From positions 1-46,867 of the forward strand of contig JADFOJ010000018.1 in assembly GCA_022562915.1 (NCBI GenBank): a DNA stretch of 46,867 nucleotides, read 5' to 3'. Positions 1 through 9,165 of the stretch are shown in pieces (the first letter of the stretch is position 1; the number at the start of each line of letters is the position of its first letter). This stretch comes from Planctomycetota bacterium. GTDB lineage: Bacteria > Planctomycetota > Phycisphaerae > Phycisphaerales > SM1A02. The notes beneath the pieces are model-generated. The model saw only the letters and a list, made by a program, of their open reading frames with translations, had not been told where the DNA came from and searched no databases. Position numbers and translations under genes: made by a program.

Positions 1-2
1 TG

Positions 3-1781
3 CGGTTCTACAACTGCCGATTCGTTCCGTCGCCGGCGAACCTCGCGTCCGGCGCCCACTACGGCTTCGGCTACAAGTGGGGCCTGCGGCTCCGCGCCCT
101 GGGCCGCTACGACATCCGCGACTGCACGTTCGCGCCCGTGCTCGAACACTCGATCTACGTCGACGCCCCGCAGGGCGACACCATCTTCAAGGGCATCGTG
201 CACGAGGGCTCGACGCGAACCGCGATCCAGATCGTCAACCGCGCCTTCGACACGACCAACATTGCCCCCTTCGAAAACGGCACCCAGATCCCCCAGCCGT
301 CGGGATTCGGCCGGCTGCTCATCGAGGACGTGACCATTCACGATCTCACCGGTGACGGCGGCTCGGGTATCACCGTGGCCGGGTTCCTCGGCGACGTGTG
401 GATCCGCGGCATCACGGCCATCGACAACGGGCCCTTTCAGGGCGTCATTACGGTGTGGACCGACGCCGGCTGGAACCACGGCGCGTACCTCTACACCGGC
501 GACGACGGCGGTCTTTACTCCACGCGGAGCGTGACCCTGGAGAACATCAACGTCAGCCTGCCTCTGGCGGATCGCAATCACGTGGCGGTTTCGGGTGCCG
601 AGCTCGTCCGCATCCACGACTTCTCCATCGCGGGCAACCGCACGGCCATCTCGCTGGACTCGTCGTACGGGGCAGCGCAGCTCAGCAACTCGCTGTGCGT
701 CATCGACGGCGTCGTCATACGCAGCGACGCGCTCATCGTCAACGGGACGGTCGACTTCTATGTCCCGCGGCCGCTGAGCCAGTATGCCGGGTGGAACGCC
801 GCCGGCAAGATCAAGGTCGCGGACAACACGCTCTCCGACGCCCAGATCGACAGCACGTGGCCGGACCTGCCGGGCGCCGGCGCCCCGGGAGACAACCGTC
901 TCTGGCTGATGAACGGGCTTGCGATAGCCGATTCCGGCTCGCTGCCCGCCGTTCCGGATGCCAATTGGGTCCCGGCGGTGACGGTGGATCTCAGCGGCGA
1001 CGGCGCCGCGGACATCTTCTGGCGCAACCAGAGCACGGGCCAGGACCTGGTCTGGGCGATGAGCGGGATCAGCCCGCCGCTCACGGGCAACACGTTGTCG
1101 GCCGGCACCCACTGGCACGTCGTCGGTGGCGGCGACTTCGACGGCGACGGTCCGGCGGACATCCTCTGGCGACACCAGGACACGGGCGTCGTCGTGATGT
1201 GGTTCAGCAACGGGGTGGCGATCAGCGGGTGGGGCGTGGTTGCCACGGTCGGCGACCTGAACTGGGCGATCAAAGCGACCGACGACTTCGACGGCGACGG
1301 CCTCACGGATATCCTCTGGCGCAACGCGGTGACGGGAGCCAACGTCGTCTGGTTGATGGACGGCCGTTCCGTGAACTCGTGGGGATTGCTGCCCGGCGTC
1401 ACGGACACCAACTGGTCCATGGCCGGCACGGGCGACTTCGACGGCAACGGTACGGCCGACCTGCTGTGGCGGAACCAGGCCACGGGCCAGAACCTCGTCT
1501 GGTGGCTCAACGGTACTTCCTTCGCCGGCTGGAACAGACTCCTGGCGCTTGGGGACCTGTCGTGGACGGTCACCGGTACCGGCGACTTCAACGGCGACGG
1601 CACGGCGGACCTGCTGTGGCGCCATGTCGGCACCGGCCAGAACGTGATCTGGATGCTCAATGGCCCGGTCATCCTCCAGTCGGGAGGGATCGGGATCATG
1701 GCGACCGACTGGAACGTGGCGGGAACGGCCGACTTCAACGGCGACGGCATCGCCGACATCCTGTGGCGTCACTCGATGTAG
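3..1781 (+). CDS. Secreted beta-helix protein with C-terminal FG-GAP/VCBS-like repeats (5' end outside window)
   Basis: The reading frame is already open at base 3 and has no stop before 1779-1781, so the gene starts upstream of the window and the GTG at 138 is not its true start. The N-terminal half (to about nt 840) has short beta-rich rungs and asparagine/aspartate turns typical of right-handed parallel beta-helices of the pectate-lyase type. The C-terminal half has six repeats of about 50 residues. Each carries an Asp-rich loop of the type DFDGDGxADILWR followed by a Trp-rich strand; the loops start near nt 981, 1129, 1279, 1429, 1579 and 1728. Such loops bind calcium in FG-GAP/VCBS propeller blades. 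The last repeat stops right after its ILWRHSM, so the propeller ends abruptly and may be incomplete. The protein is presumably exported and may bind or cleave polysaccharide, but no catalytic residues are identifiable. Confidence 0.8.
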   Translation, partial: RFYNCRFVPSPANLASGAHYGFGYKWGLRLRALGRYDIRDCTFAPVLEHSIYVDAPQGDTIFKGIVHEGSTRTAIQIVNRAFDTTNIAPFENGTQIPQPSGFGRLLIEDVTIHDLTGDGGSGITVAGFLGDVWIRGITAIDNGPFQGVITVWTDAGWNHGAYLYTGDDGGLYSTRSVTLENINVSLPLADRNHVAVSGAELVRIHDFSIAGNRTAISLDSSYGAAQLSNSLCVIDGVVIRSDALIVNGTVDFYVPRPLSQYAGWNAAGKIKVADNTLSDAQIDSTWPDLPGAGAPGDNRLWLMNGLAIADSGSLPAVPDANWVPAVTVDLSGDGAADIFWRNQSTGQDLVWAMSGISPPLTGNTLSAGTHWHVVGGGDFDGDGPADILWRHQDTGVVVMWFSNGVAISGWGVVATVGDLNWAIKATDDFDGDGLTDILWRNAVTGANVVWLMDGRSVNSWGLLPGVTDTNWSMAGTGDFDGNGTADLLWRNQATGQNLVWWLNGTSFAGWNRLLALGDLSWTVTGTGDFNGDGTADLLWRHVGTGQNVIWMLNGPVILQSGGIGIMATDWNVAGTADFNGDGIADILWRHSM

Positions 1782-2073
1782 AGGAAGTCGCCGTCCCGAC
1801 GAGACCGTCACCGTCGGGGTCACCCGCCAGACCGCCGGCGGGAATTATCAGCGTCGGCGCCAGTCGCGGCGGCGGCTTGAGCTCACGCAGGGCCCCGGCA
1901 AGCCGGTCGAGGTTCTCCGCCGATCTTCGGTAGCACAGGTCGACGTCGAACGTCACCCGGGCACTTCCATGCAGAGCTTCCGCCTGGCCGCCGATGACGA
2001 TGAACTCGACGTCATGTCTGGCGAACAAGCCCGCGATCCGCTCGATCGGGCTCTCATCCGACGCGTCGGGCAC
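1735..2073 (-). CDS. Minimal nucleotidyltransferase-like protein with aberrant C-terminus
   Basis: The core reads DVEFIVIGGQAEALHGSAR followed by TFDVDLCYRR, which matches the nucleotidyltransferase signature (GG..A...HG.....D.D) of small stand-alone proteins related to AbiEii-type and MNT enzymes. I chose the GTG at 2073 because the ATG at 2112 would overlap the upstream gene by about 60 bases; both are possible. After the segment ending ALRELK the roughly 40 remaining residues look unlike the family, are rich in Ser/Thr/Arg, and run 47 bases into the convergent beta-helix gene. The gene therefore looks 3'-truncated, and its activity is doubtful. Its partner is the small protein encoded just upstream on the same strand. 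Role: unknown; a toxin-antitoxin or abortive-infection link is inferred from family only. Confidence 0.5.
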   Translation of the reverse strand: MPDASDESPIERIAGLFARHDVEFIVIGGQAEALHGSARVTFDVDLCYRRSAENLDRLAGALRELKPPPRLAPTLIIPAGGLAGDPDGDGLVGTATSSTSSDATGCRRCRRR

Positions 2074-2239
2074 GGCGAAGCTCCAGGGCAGTCCGGCGGA
2101 CGGCGTCGGCACGACGGACTCGCTCCGCCGGCGTGCGGCGGAGGTTTTCGCGGATCAATGACAAGTCGATCCCGTACGCGTCCTGATCCCACACCGGGTC
2201 ACGCCGTGCCGCGTCTCCGGCTGGCTCGTGTTTCGCCAT
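2054..2239 (-). CDS. Small helical protein paired with the nucleotidyltransferase
   Basis: This 61-residue protein contains YGIDLSLIRENLRRTPAER followed by an Arg/Ala-rich amphipathic helix. Proteins with this RENLR.TP.ER pattern are commonly encoded directly before a small nucleotidyltransferase, as here, with the two genes overlapping by about 20 bases. I prefer the ATG at 2239 to the GTG at 2248, because a TATAAT-like -10 box lies at 2251-2256 and would place the transcript start between the two. It could be an antitoxin-like or adaptor partner; no enzymatic motif is seen. Confidence 0.5.
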   Translation of the reverse strand: MAKHEPAGDAARRDPVWDQDAYGIDLSLIRENLRRTPAERVRRADAVRRTALELRRARRVG

Positions 2240-2250
2240 ATCGATCACTT

Positions 2251-2256
2251 ATTATA
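2251..2256 (-). promoter_or_regulatory. Candidate -10 box for the small protein/nucleotidyltransferase pair
   Basis: Read on the minus strand, 2256-2251 is a perfect TATAAT in an AT-rich patch within GC-rich surroundings. The ATG at 2239 lies about 12 bases downstream, so the mRNA would be leaderless or nearly so. No convincing -35 element is visible. Confidence 0.35.
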
Positions 2257-2329
2257 GATTGGCGAATGCCGGTGGCATATGGCCCCAGCACGTGCGCTTC
2301 TTCGACGAGGCTCCGGCCGCAGGGGCGGC

Positions 2330-5300
2330 TTACGGCCCCGCGACGATCGTCGGACCCTGTTCCTTCCACCGCAGGACCTTGGGGTTCAGCAGCTCGGTGC
2401 CGGGGACGCCCTCGTCGGCGCCGATGTCCCAGGCGACGACGCGGACATCGCCGTCGATGTCGTCGGTGAAGACGGCCGAGAGGTCGAGGCCCGCGTTGGC
2501 CGCGTAGTTGCCCTTGGTCCTCAAGTGAAGGTCGTACGTGCTCTTCGAGATGAACAGGTGCTTGAGGTTCTGCGGCGGCCACTGGTTGCCGCCGTTCTGG
2601 AGATCGGGATCGAAGCCCGTCACCGTTGAGAACATGTTGTTGCCGAAGAAGGCGATCGATGCGTTGAGCACGAAGTCGTTGCCCGCGGGGTGGTTCACCG
2701 AGATCGTGTTCCTGATGGTCGCCGTGGCCCCGGCCGCGTCGGTGACGCCGCTGCCGGCGGCGCCGTCGCCGTACAACGTACAGTTCTCGATCGTCGCCGT
2801 GCTGCCGGCGAGAAGCCGGATGCCGACGTCCGAGGTGCCGTCGAAGAACGAGTTGCGCACGGTGACGTTCTGGGCGCCGACGTCCACTCCGGCGTTGCCG
2901 AACTGCCAGAACGAGTGGACGAAGACGCCGGAGACCAGCCCGTTGTCCGCGGCCGGAGCGTCGTCGAAGTAGATCCCGTTGCCGGCATCGTTGATGTTCT
3001 TGATCTCCAGCCCTTCGATCCGCGTGTACTGGTCTTCGACGTCGATCGCGTTGGAGCCGCCGAAGCCCCCGGCGGCATCGATGGAGGCGCCGGTGTTGAT
3101 CAGTCCGTTGTGCCGCTGGCCGTCGGCGACGGTGACCCGCATGAAGTGGTCCTTGTCCGTCGTGGAGCCGCTGATCACCAGGCGGCCGGTGAACGGGCCG
3201 TCGTTGTAGCACACGCCGAACTCGCGGCGGTCTTCGGTGACCAGGTCGCCCTGGCGGGCGGTCTCCCACGCCTGCAGCGTGTTGTACGCCCGCGAGATGG
3301 TGTACGCCTCCGCCGTGTGGGCGGTCGCCGCGACCAGGTGGACGGCGACCTGCGTGGTCGAGTCCTTCCTGTAGATGTGGAAGGTCTCGGCGCCGATGAC
3401 CAGCTTGTCGCCGGGGCCGACGTTCGCCGGCAGCGTCGCGCCCGAGAACGTGACGAACGGCGAGCCCGCGGCTATCGTCGCGGTTCCCGCGGAGTAGATC
3501 GTGCCGGTCGTCGTCCCGATGGACCTGTGGTTGGAGGGGGTAACCCGGTCGGCGCCCATGTCCCACGGCGGGATCCACGTCTCCCCGTCGATGTCGGTCG
3601 TGAAGCTGGACGAGAGGTCCAGACCGGCAAGCAGCGCGTCGTGCCCCGCCCATTCCAGGTGCAGATCCTCCGAGCCGGGCGCTATGGAGACGAAGAGGTT
3701 GTCGAGATTCGTGGGGGGTGTCTGGTGGCCGCCGTCCTGAGGGAGGGCGAAGTTCCCAACGGTGTCGAACATGTTGTTCCCGAAGTAGTCCCAGGTGATC
3801 CCATTCCCCAGGTAGAAGTCGGCGGTCACGGCCCCCACCGCAATGGTGTTCTTGACGGCGACCACGGTGTCCGAGCCGGTCTTATAGGCGTACACCCCGT
3901 ATGGGGCACTCGGGCTGTACGTCGTGCAGTTCTCAACGGTCCCGGTGCCGTCCTGCAAGAGGATCGCAATATCGGGGGTGTCGAAGACGATCGTGTTGCG
4001 TATGGCCCAGGTGGCGGCGCCTGTAGCGATGAGAACCCCCCTCTGGATGTCGTGGATGATCAGGTGCGAGAGCGTGCACGACGCCCAGCTCATCACGCCG
4101 TACGTGGCGGAGGAGGACCAGTCCGTGATTCTGAACCACTCGATCCGCGTGTATGGATCATTAATCCTGAGCGGGTGGGCACCCCCGAAGCCGCCCCCGT
4201 CGAGGACCACGCCCGTTGAGGCCGTACCGTCGTGACGCTGGCCCGCGGCCACGGTCAGCATCAAATAGTGTGAGGCGTCGGTGGTGGAGCCGTCGATGTT
4301 CAGCGCCGTCGAGAACGGTCCGTCGTTGTAGGCCACGCCGACCTCGCGGCGCTCGTCGGTGACGAGATCGCCTTCCACGGCGGTCTCCCAGGCCGGTAGC
4401 GTGTTGTAGACCCGCTTGATCGTGTACGCGGCGCTCGTGTGGGTGCTCGCGGCGGCGGCCTGTGTCGTGACCTGGCCGGCGCTGTCCCTGCTGTAGATGT
4501 AGAACGTCTCGCCGCCGATGACCAGTTCATCACCCGCGCCGATGTTCGCCGGCAGCGTGGCGCTGGAAAACGTGACGGTCTTCGTGCCCAATGTGATCGA
4601 GGCGTTGCCGCTGGAGTGGAGCGTGGCGGCGTTGGTGCCGATGGAGCGGCGGTTGATGACGCCGGTGATCGTGTAGGCGCCCATCTCCCAGGGGAGCGTC
4701 CGGGTGGTGTCCGTGATGTCGGTTGTGAAGGTCGCCGAGAGATCCAGACCGGTGTCCCACGCGTCGTGGCCGTCCCACTGCAGGTTGTAGTCTTCGGAGC
4801 CCTCGGTCGTCGAGATGAACAGGTCGTCGAGATCCGCCGGCGGTGTCTGGTTGTTGCCGTCGTAGCTGCTCGGCGTGAAATTAAGGGTCGTGGTGAACAT
4901 GTTGTAGCCGAAGTAGCTGACCGTCACCCCGGTCGTGAAGGCCCCGAAGTCAACGGCGCTGCCGACCGAGATCGTGTTCCTGATCGTCACAACGGTTGGG
5001 GCGCTGTTGAGGAAGTAGATCCCCGCCGCCGAATCCGTCCCGTCCACCGTACAGTTCTCGACGGTGGTCGTGCCCCTGAAGATGATGATGCCAACCTCTC
5101 CCGTGTCGTACACCACGCAGTTGCGCACGGTCGTCGTGCCCGAGTCCCAGGACGCGATGCCCCATTTGATCACGTCGTGCACGATTAAGTTCGACAGCTC
5201 GCAGTTCGTCGCCGCCGTTTTGACCGTGGAGCCGTCCTTGTTCGAGTTGGTGACCTCGAACCATTCGAACTTCGTGTATGGGTCCCAGATCTGGACCGGT

Positions 5301-7519
5301 ACGTTGACCGAAGCACCGCCCATGTCCAGCACGACGCCCGTTCCCGCGGTGCCGTCGTGACGCTGGCTCTCGGCAACCGTGAGCGTCATGTAGTGCTTCG
5401 CGTCGGTGGTGGAGTCCTGGATGCTAACTATTGCCGTGAACGGCCCGTCGTTGTACGCCACGCCGACCTCGCTGCGGCCCTCGCCGATCAGGTCGCCGTC
5501 CCGGTCGTCCTCCCACGCCTGGAGTGTGTTGTAGGCCCGTACGATCGTGTACGCCGTGTTCGTGTGCGGGCCGGCCGCAGCAATCTGGACGGTGGCCGTG
5601 GTTGCCGTGTCGCGTGTGAGGATATGGAACGTCTCGCTGCCGATTGTCAACTTGTCACCGGGCCCGACGTTGGTGGGCAGGCTTGCACCGCCACCGAAGG
5701 TGACGGCCGTGGCACCGGAGGCAATGGAGGCGTTGCCCGTCGAATAAATGGTGCCGGTATTGGTCCCGATCGAGCGGTAGTTGGTGATGAGGCCGTCCCC
5801 GAAGCTCGCCCAGTGGTACGTCGTGCCGCCGCTGTTGACGGTGCTGTGCGTGCCGACCTCGAAGCCGTCCGGCTGCAGCGTCTTGATGCCGTTGGAGAAA
5901 TCGGGGTCGTTCTTGAAGTACTGCGTCGAGTCCCCGGCGAGCGCGTCGGAACGGTGCACGCCGGCACTGTTGTTGACCGCCTTGACCACCACCCACTTCG
6001 GCTGGAAGCCCGCGCCGGTGATGGAATGGGCGACGCCCGTGCCGGAGTAGCTGCCGGTGCTCACCTTGTCGGTGACCGTGTTGAAGGCGATGTAGTGGTA
6101 GGTCTCGCCGTTCGTATTGACCTCGGCCGCAGTGCCGAGCTGGAATCCGTCGGCTTGGAACGCCTGAATCCGGTTTGTGTTTGTCGATGCGCCGCCGAAC
6201 TTGACACTCACGTCGCCGGTCATCGTGGAGAAACGCTGATAAGCGTTGTCAGCGCCCTCGGACAACACAATCAGGTACTTGGGCTGAAACCCGACGCCCG
6301 TGATGCTGCGGTTGTCATTGCCGTTGCCCGTGTAGGAGTCCACGTGAAGCTTGCCGGACTCCGACTGGAACGCGATCCACTGGTAGATGACTGTGTCCTT
6401 GTTGACCTGGTCCGCGTCGCCCAGGGTGAACCCGTCGGCCTCCAGGGACTGGATCCGGTTGGTTTTCAAGACGGCCGCCGAGACGTTTTGTTTCGAGGCG
6501 TCGCCGGACATCGTCGAGGTACGCACGTGCGTCTCGTAGCTGTCGTCGGGCTTGATGAAGACGACGTGCGGATGGAAGCCCACGCCTGTGATGCCACGAT
6601 TGTCGGTGCCGTTACCGGTGTAGGTCCCGGTCGCCATCTGGTAGGTGCCGCCGCCGAGGGCGAGGCCCTTCGGCGTGGTCAGCGAGGTGGTGATCAAGTC
6701 CTCGACATTGGTCCCGTCGAGATTGGCCCGCTGGAGTTTGGCCGGCGCCCCCTGGTCCGTCCAGTACACCTTGCCCGCGGCAACGTCCAATCCGATCCCC
6801 CACGGATTCACAAGGCCGCTGACCAGGACCTCCGCCCCGGTGCCGTCCAGGTTGGCACGCTCGACAGTGTTGTCGCCCTTGTCGGTCCAGTACATCTTGC
6901 CTCCGACGACATCCAGCGCGATGTCCAGACAGTTGTTCAGCCCGGTCGTGACCAGGTCCTCCACACCGGTACCGTCCAGGTTGGCTCGTTGGATCTTGTC
7001 CAAATCCTGATCCGTCCAGTACATCTTGCCGCCGGCGGAGTCCACGGCGATCCCGCGTGGATCGCTGCCGACGCCCGTAGCCACCAGGTCTTCGACGCTG
7101 GTGCCGTCGAGGTTGGCACGCTGGATCTTGAGAGTGATCCTGTCGGCCCAGTACATCTTGCCGCCGGCCCTGTCGATGGCGATGCCACGTGGATTGGAGA
7201 GCCCGGTGGTGATCAGGTCCAAGACGCCTGTGCCGTCGAGGTTGGCACGCGTGATCTTGTCCAAGCCGGCATCGGTCCAGTAGATCTTCCCGCCGGCCCT
7301 GTCGATGGCGATGTACGACGCGGCGGTGAGCCCGGCGGTGATCACGTTTTCGACGCTGGTGCCGTCGAGGTTAGCCCGCTGAATCTTGTCATCGGTGCTG
7401 TCGGCCCAGTACATCTTCTGGGCGAGGGCCTGCCGGGGTACGAACAGGGCCGCAGTGAGAACCAGCAAGAGCCCAGGGGCCCGGGCGAGGCTCGACGTGC
7501 GGACACGTGCGGTGCTCAA
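2330..7519 (-). CDS. Giant secreted mosaic protein: YWTD propeller, three beta-sandwich-like repeats, three beta-helix modules
   Basis: The protein is 1729 residues long with a TTG start at 7519 preceded by a GAGGG ribosome site. Residues 1-33 are a signal peptide ending ALA. Residues 34 to about 300 hold six YW(A/T)D blades, each followed by RANLDGT, which is a complete six-bladed LDL-receptor class B (YWTD) beta-propeller. Residues about 300-575 hold three copies of a domain with the core ITGVGFQPK. The rest is three modules of about 375 residues beginning near residues 578, 954 and 1328. Each has RSIGT, GPGDKL.IG.ETFHI, YNTLQAWE and a right-handed beta-helix with N.T...V repeats. No sortase, PEP-CTERM or other anchor is seen; the last residues are TIVAGP. 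A fibro-slime gene lies 93 bases upstream on the same strand. Likely a surface adhesin or glycan-binding protein; no catalytic site is evident. Confidence 0.8.
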   Translation of the reverse strand: MSTARVRTSSLARAPGLLLVLTAALFVPRQALAQKMYWADSTDDKIQRANLDGTSVENVITAGLTAASYIAIDRAGGKIYWTDAGLDKITRANLDGTGVLDLITTGLSNPRGIAIDRAGGKMYWADRITLKIQRANLDGTSVEDLVATGVGSDPRGIAVDSAGGKMYWTDQDLDKIQRANLDGTGVEDLVTTGLNNCLDIALDVVGGKMYWTDKGDNTVERANLDGTGAEVLVSGLVNPWGIGLDVAAGKVYWTDQGAPAKLQRANLDGTNVEDLITTSLTTPKGLALGGGTYQMATGTYTGNGTDNRGITGVGFHPHVVFIKPDDSYETHVRTSTMSGDASKQNVSAAVLKTNRIQSLEADGFTLGDADQVNKDTVIYQWIAFQSESGKLHVDSYTGNGNDNRSITGVGFQPKYLIVLSEGADNAYQRFSTMTGDVSVKFGGASTNTNRIQAFQADGFQLGTAAEVNTNGETYHYIAFNTVTDKVSTGSYSGTGVAHSITGAGFQPKWVVVKAVNNSAGVHRSDALAGDSTQYFKNDPDFSNGIKTLQPDGFEVGTHSTVNSGGTTYHWASFGDGLITNYRSIGTNTGTIYSTGNASIASGATAVTFGGGASLPTNVGPGDKLTIGSETFHILTRDTATTATVQIAAAGPHTNTAYTIVRAYNTLQAWEDDRDGDLIGEGRSEVGVAYNDGPFTAIVSIQDSTTDAKHYMTLTVAESQRHDGTAGTGVVLDMGGASVNVPVQIWDPYTKFEWFEVTNSNKDGSTVKTAATNCELSNLIVHDVIKWGIASWDSGTTTVRNCVVYDTGEVGIIIFRGTTTVENCTVDGTDSAAGIYFLNSAPTVVTIRNTISVGSAVDFGAFTTGVTVSYFGYNMFTTTLNFTPSSYDGNNQTPPADLDDLFISTTEGSEDYNLQWDGHDAWDTGLDLSATFTTDITDTTRTLPWEMGAYTITGVINRRSIGTNAATLHSSGNASITLGTKTVTFSSATLPANIGAGDELVIGGETFYIYSRDSAGQVTTQAAAASTHTSAAYTIKRVYNTLPAWETAVEGDLVTDERREVGVAYNDGPFSTALNIDGSTTDASHYLMLTVAAGQRHDGTASTGVVLDGGGFGGAHPLRINDPYTRIEWFRITDWSSSATYGVMSWASCTLSHLIIHDIQRGVLIATGAATWAIRNTIVFDTPDIAILLQDGTGTVENCTTYSPSAPYGVYAYKTGSDTVVAVKNTIAVGAVTADFYLGNGITWDYFGNNMFDTVGNFALPQDGGHQTPPTNLDNLFVSIAPGSEDLHLEWAGHDALLAGLDLSSSFTTDIDGETWIPPWDMGADRVTPSNHRSIGTTTGTIYSAGTATIAAGSPFVTFSGATLPANVGPGDKLVIGAETFHIYRKDSTTQVAVHLVAATAHTAEAYTISRAYNTLQAWETARQGDLVTEDRREFGVCYNDGPFTGRLVISGSTTDKDHFMRVTVADGQRHNGLINTGASIDAAGGFGGSNAIDVEDQYTRIEGLEIKNINDAGNGIYFDDAPAADNGLVSGVFVHSFWQFGNAGVDVGAQNVTVRNSFFDGTSDVGIRLLAGSTATIENCTLYGDGAAGSGVTDAAGATATIRNTISVNHPAGNDFVLNASIAFFGNNMFSTVTGFDPDLQNGGNQWPPQNLKHLFISKSTYDLHLRTKGNYAANAGLDLSAVFTDDIDGDVRVVAWDIGADEGVPGTELLNPKVLRWKEQGPTIVAGP

Positions 7520-7612
7520 TGTGGTTCCCTCGAGCGCTGGACGAGAACAGGGGCGCCTCGTGTTATCGACGGCAAGAACGGCGGGGTCCAGCCCCGCGGG
7601 GGCCGGTCGCGA

Positions 7613-8509
7613 TCAATCGTATGGGGCCGATATCGAAACCGTGGAGGAGACCGGCTCCATCGGCAGGTTCGTCGAGAACTTGCAGTGCGAGCCTGACGTC
7701 TTGCGCTCCATGAGGAAGAAGTCAAGGCGGTACGGTGCGCCGTCGGCGAGGCCGAGCCGGTTCAGATCGACGAACATGCTCTTCTCTGAGTGCCGGCCGC
7801 CGAGATCGATCACGATCCGGTCGTCGATGAAGACCCAGACGTCGTCGTCGCCGCTGAACTCGAGCATCTGGCCGCCGGCCGCGTCGTAGATGAACTGCGT
7901 GTGCAGCTCAAAGCTGAAGTGGTAGTTCTTGCCGCTGGTGTAGTTGCCGAAAAGCTGGTCGTTGATCGGGAAGAACCCGCCGCTGTAGCCGGCGGCATTG
8001 TCGGCGTCGAAGAGATAGGTCGTCCCGTCGGCCTGGAGGATGAACGTGAGCGTCAGCGAAGCCGACAGGTTGACGCCGGGCACGTCGTTGAACAGCTCGG
8101 GAAAGGATGCCGTATCCAGGAAGTCGTTCCAGGCGCCTCCCACCACTCCCGACACGTCATCGCCCTTGGCAGGAAGCTGCGGGGCGATGTTGCGACCCGC
8201 CGCATCTTTCCAGGGGGTCCTCACGACGATGCCGTTGTTCGTGAACACGGGCTTGCCGTCGCTGCCCAGTATCGGCTCGACGAGGTTGCCGATAATCCAC
8301 CGCGGTTTGAGGGGGTCGGGGATGTTCGCCCGCTCCATCGTGGGGTGACCGCCGGGGGAGCCGTAGGCGATGAAGTCCCGAATCACGCCGGTGAGCTCGA
8401 TCGTTGCAGGTGGCGGCCCGGCCGCGGGTGCCGGCCTGGCGATAAGGAGGCAAATCGCGGCGAGAGGTGCAACGATCGCTTGCGGCCTTCCTCGTGTGAG
8501 ATGTGTCAT
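7613..8509 (-). CDS. Fibro-slime domain secreted protein
   Basis: This 298-residue protein has an N-terminal signal peptide ending near PAPAA. The fibro-slime domain is recognised by NDQLFGNY, then FSFELHTQF, the hallmark FSGDDDVWVFIDD (near residues 215-228), VIDLGG and FFLMERKTSGS. The fold is PA14-like and is known from spore-coat and slime proteins of Dictyostelium and from bacterial surface proteins. The gene lies upstream of the giant YWTD/beta-helix gene on the same strand and is probably co-transcribed, pointing to a surface or matrix function. The C-terminus ends SAPYD without an obvious anchor. Confidence 0.85.
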   Translation of the reverse strand: MTHLTRGRPQAIVAPLAAICLLIARPAPAAGPPPATIELTGVIRDFIAYGSPGGHPTMERANIPDPLKPRWIIGNLVEPILGSDGKPVFTNNGIVVRTPWKDAAGRNIAPQLPAKGDDVSGVVGGAWNDFLDTASFPELFNDVPGVNLSASLTLTFILQADGTTYLFDADNAAGYSGGFFPINDQLFGNYTSGKNYHFSFELHTQFIYDAAGGQMLEFSGDDDVWVFIDDRIVIDLGGRHSEKSMFVDLNRLGLADGAPYRLDFFLMERKTSGSHCKFSTNLPMEPVSSTVSISAPYD

Positions 8510-8713
8510 GAGAGTCTTCCCCGTCCGTCAGCGTCGAGATGCCTCCACCAAAGAATACGTTTGCGACCCGCCCGGCCGAAACGCCGGTGGCGGCGAAAGG
8601 CCGACGGCGGGACGCCTTCGCGGTCTCCCCAATGCCGGGTGAGTTTGTCGATTGCGCCGGCTGCGGGCGATGGCTAATGCAGGGGCACCACCCGGATTGT
8701 CACGTCGAGCCTG

Positions 8714-9115
8714 CTATTCAATCACGCTCGTCATCTCGCGGCGGGTCTCCCCCGAACGGCCCTGGCTTGTCAGCGTCCGCTGGCCGGGCAACGGTGTGTC
8801 CGGCGTGGAGGTGACGAGGAACCTGGCGTTGCCCAGCGTCGGATCGTTGGCGTCGTTCGTGTCGTCGGAGACGCTTCCGATCGTGCCGTCGCCATCCTCG
8901 TCGCTGTCTTCCATCAGTTCTCGGATGGCCATGTTGACGCCCGCCTCGGCGGCATAGAAGGCTTCGACCGTGAAGGCCCGGTGTATCGTCGCGCTGTGGT
9001 CCCGGCTGAGGCTGGTCACCATCGAGACGATGATGAGTTCGACCACGATCAGCACGACAACGAACACCACGAGGATGCTCCCGGTTCTGTCACGTGCCTT
9101 TCGATCGTGGGTCAT
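8714..9115 (-). CDS. PilX-like membrane protein (pilin-assembly or pseudopilin accessory)
   Basis: The true protein is 133 residues starting MTHDRKARDRTGS at 9115. It has a short basic N-terminus, one hydrophobic helix at about residues 13-35, and then AFYAAEAGVNMAIREL. The FYAAEAG motif directly after an N-terminal membrane helix is typical of PilX/PulG-type accessory proteins of type IV pili and type II secretion. The classical prepilin G-F-x4-E cleavage site is not clear (GSILVV). An Asp-rich loop, DSDEDGDGT, follows. The longer open frame upstream of 9115 overlaps DoxX and has no coding character. The protein is short for the family, and no pilus genes are adjacent; PilT lies at 43-44 kb. 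Confidence 0.65.
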   Translation of the reverse strand: MTHDRKARDRTGSILVVFVVVLIVVELIIVSMVTSLSRDHSATIHRAFTVEAFYAAEAGVNMAIRELMEDSDEDGDGTIGSVSDDTNDANDPTLGNARFLVTSTPDTPLPGQRTLTSQGRSGETRREMTSVIE

Positions 9116-9165
9116 GATGCTGTCACTCGCCGGGCATCGCAGGCGCGGAATCTCCGCGACGACGC

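Noticed and set aside
1793-1850. Dockerin-like motif GDPDGDGLVGTA at the end of the nucleotidyltransferase
   Set aside because: A single Asp loop without the rest of the domain, on a cytoplasmic-type protein; probably chance in truncated sequence.
5357-7696. 779-codon open frame opposite the giant YWTD/beta-helix gene
   Set aside because: Its repeats mirror the sense-strand repeats; there is no signal peptide or family match.
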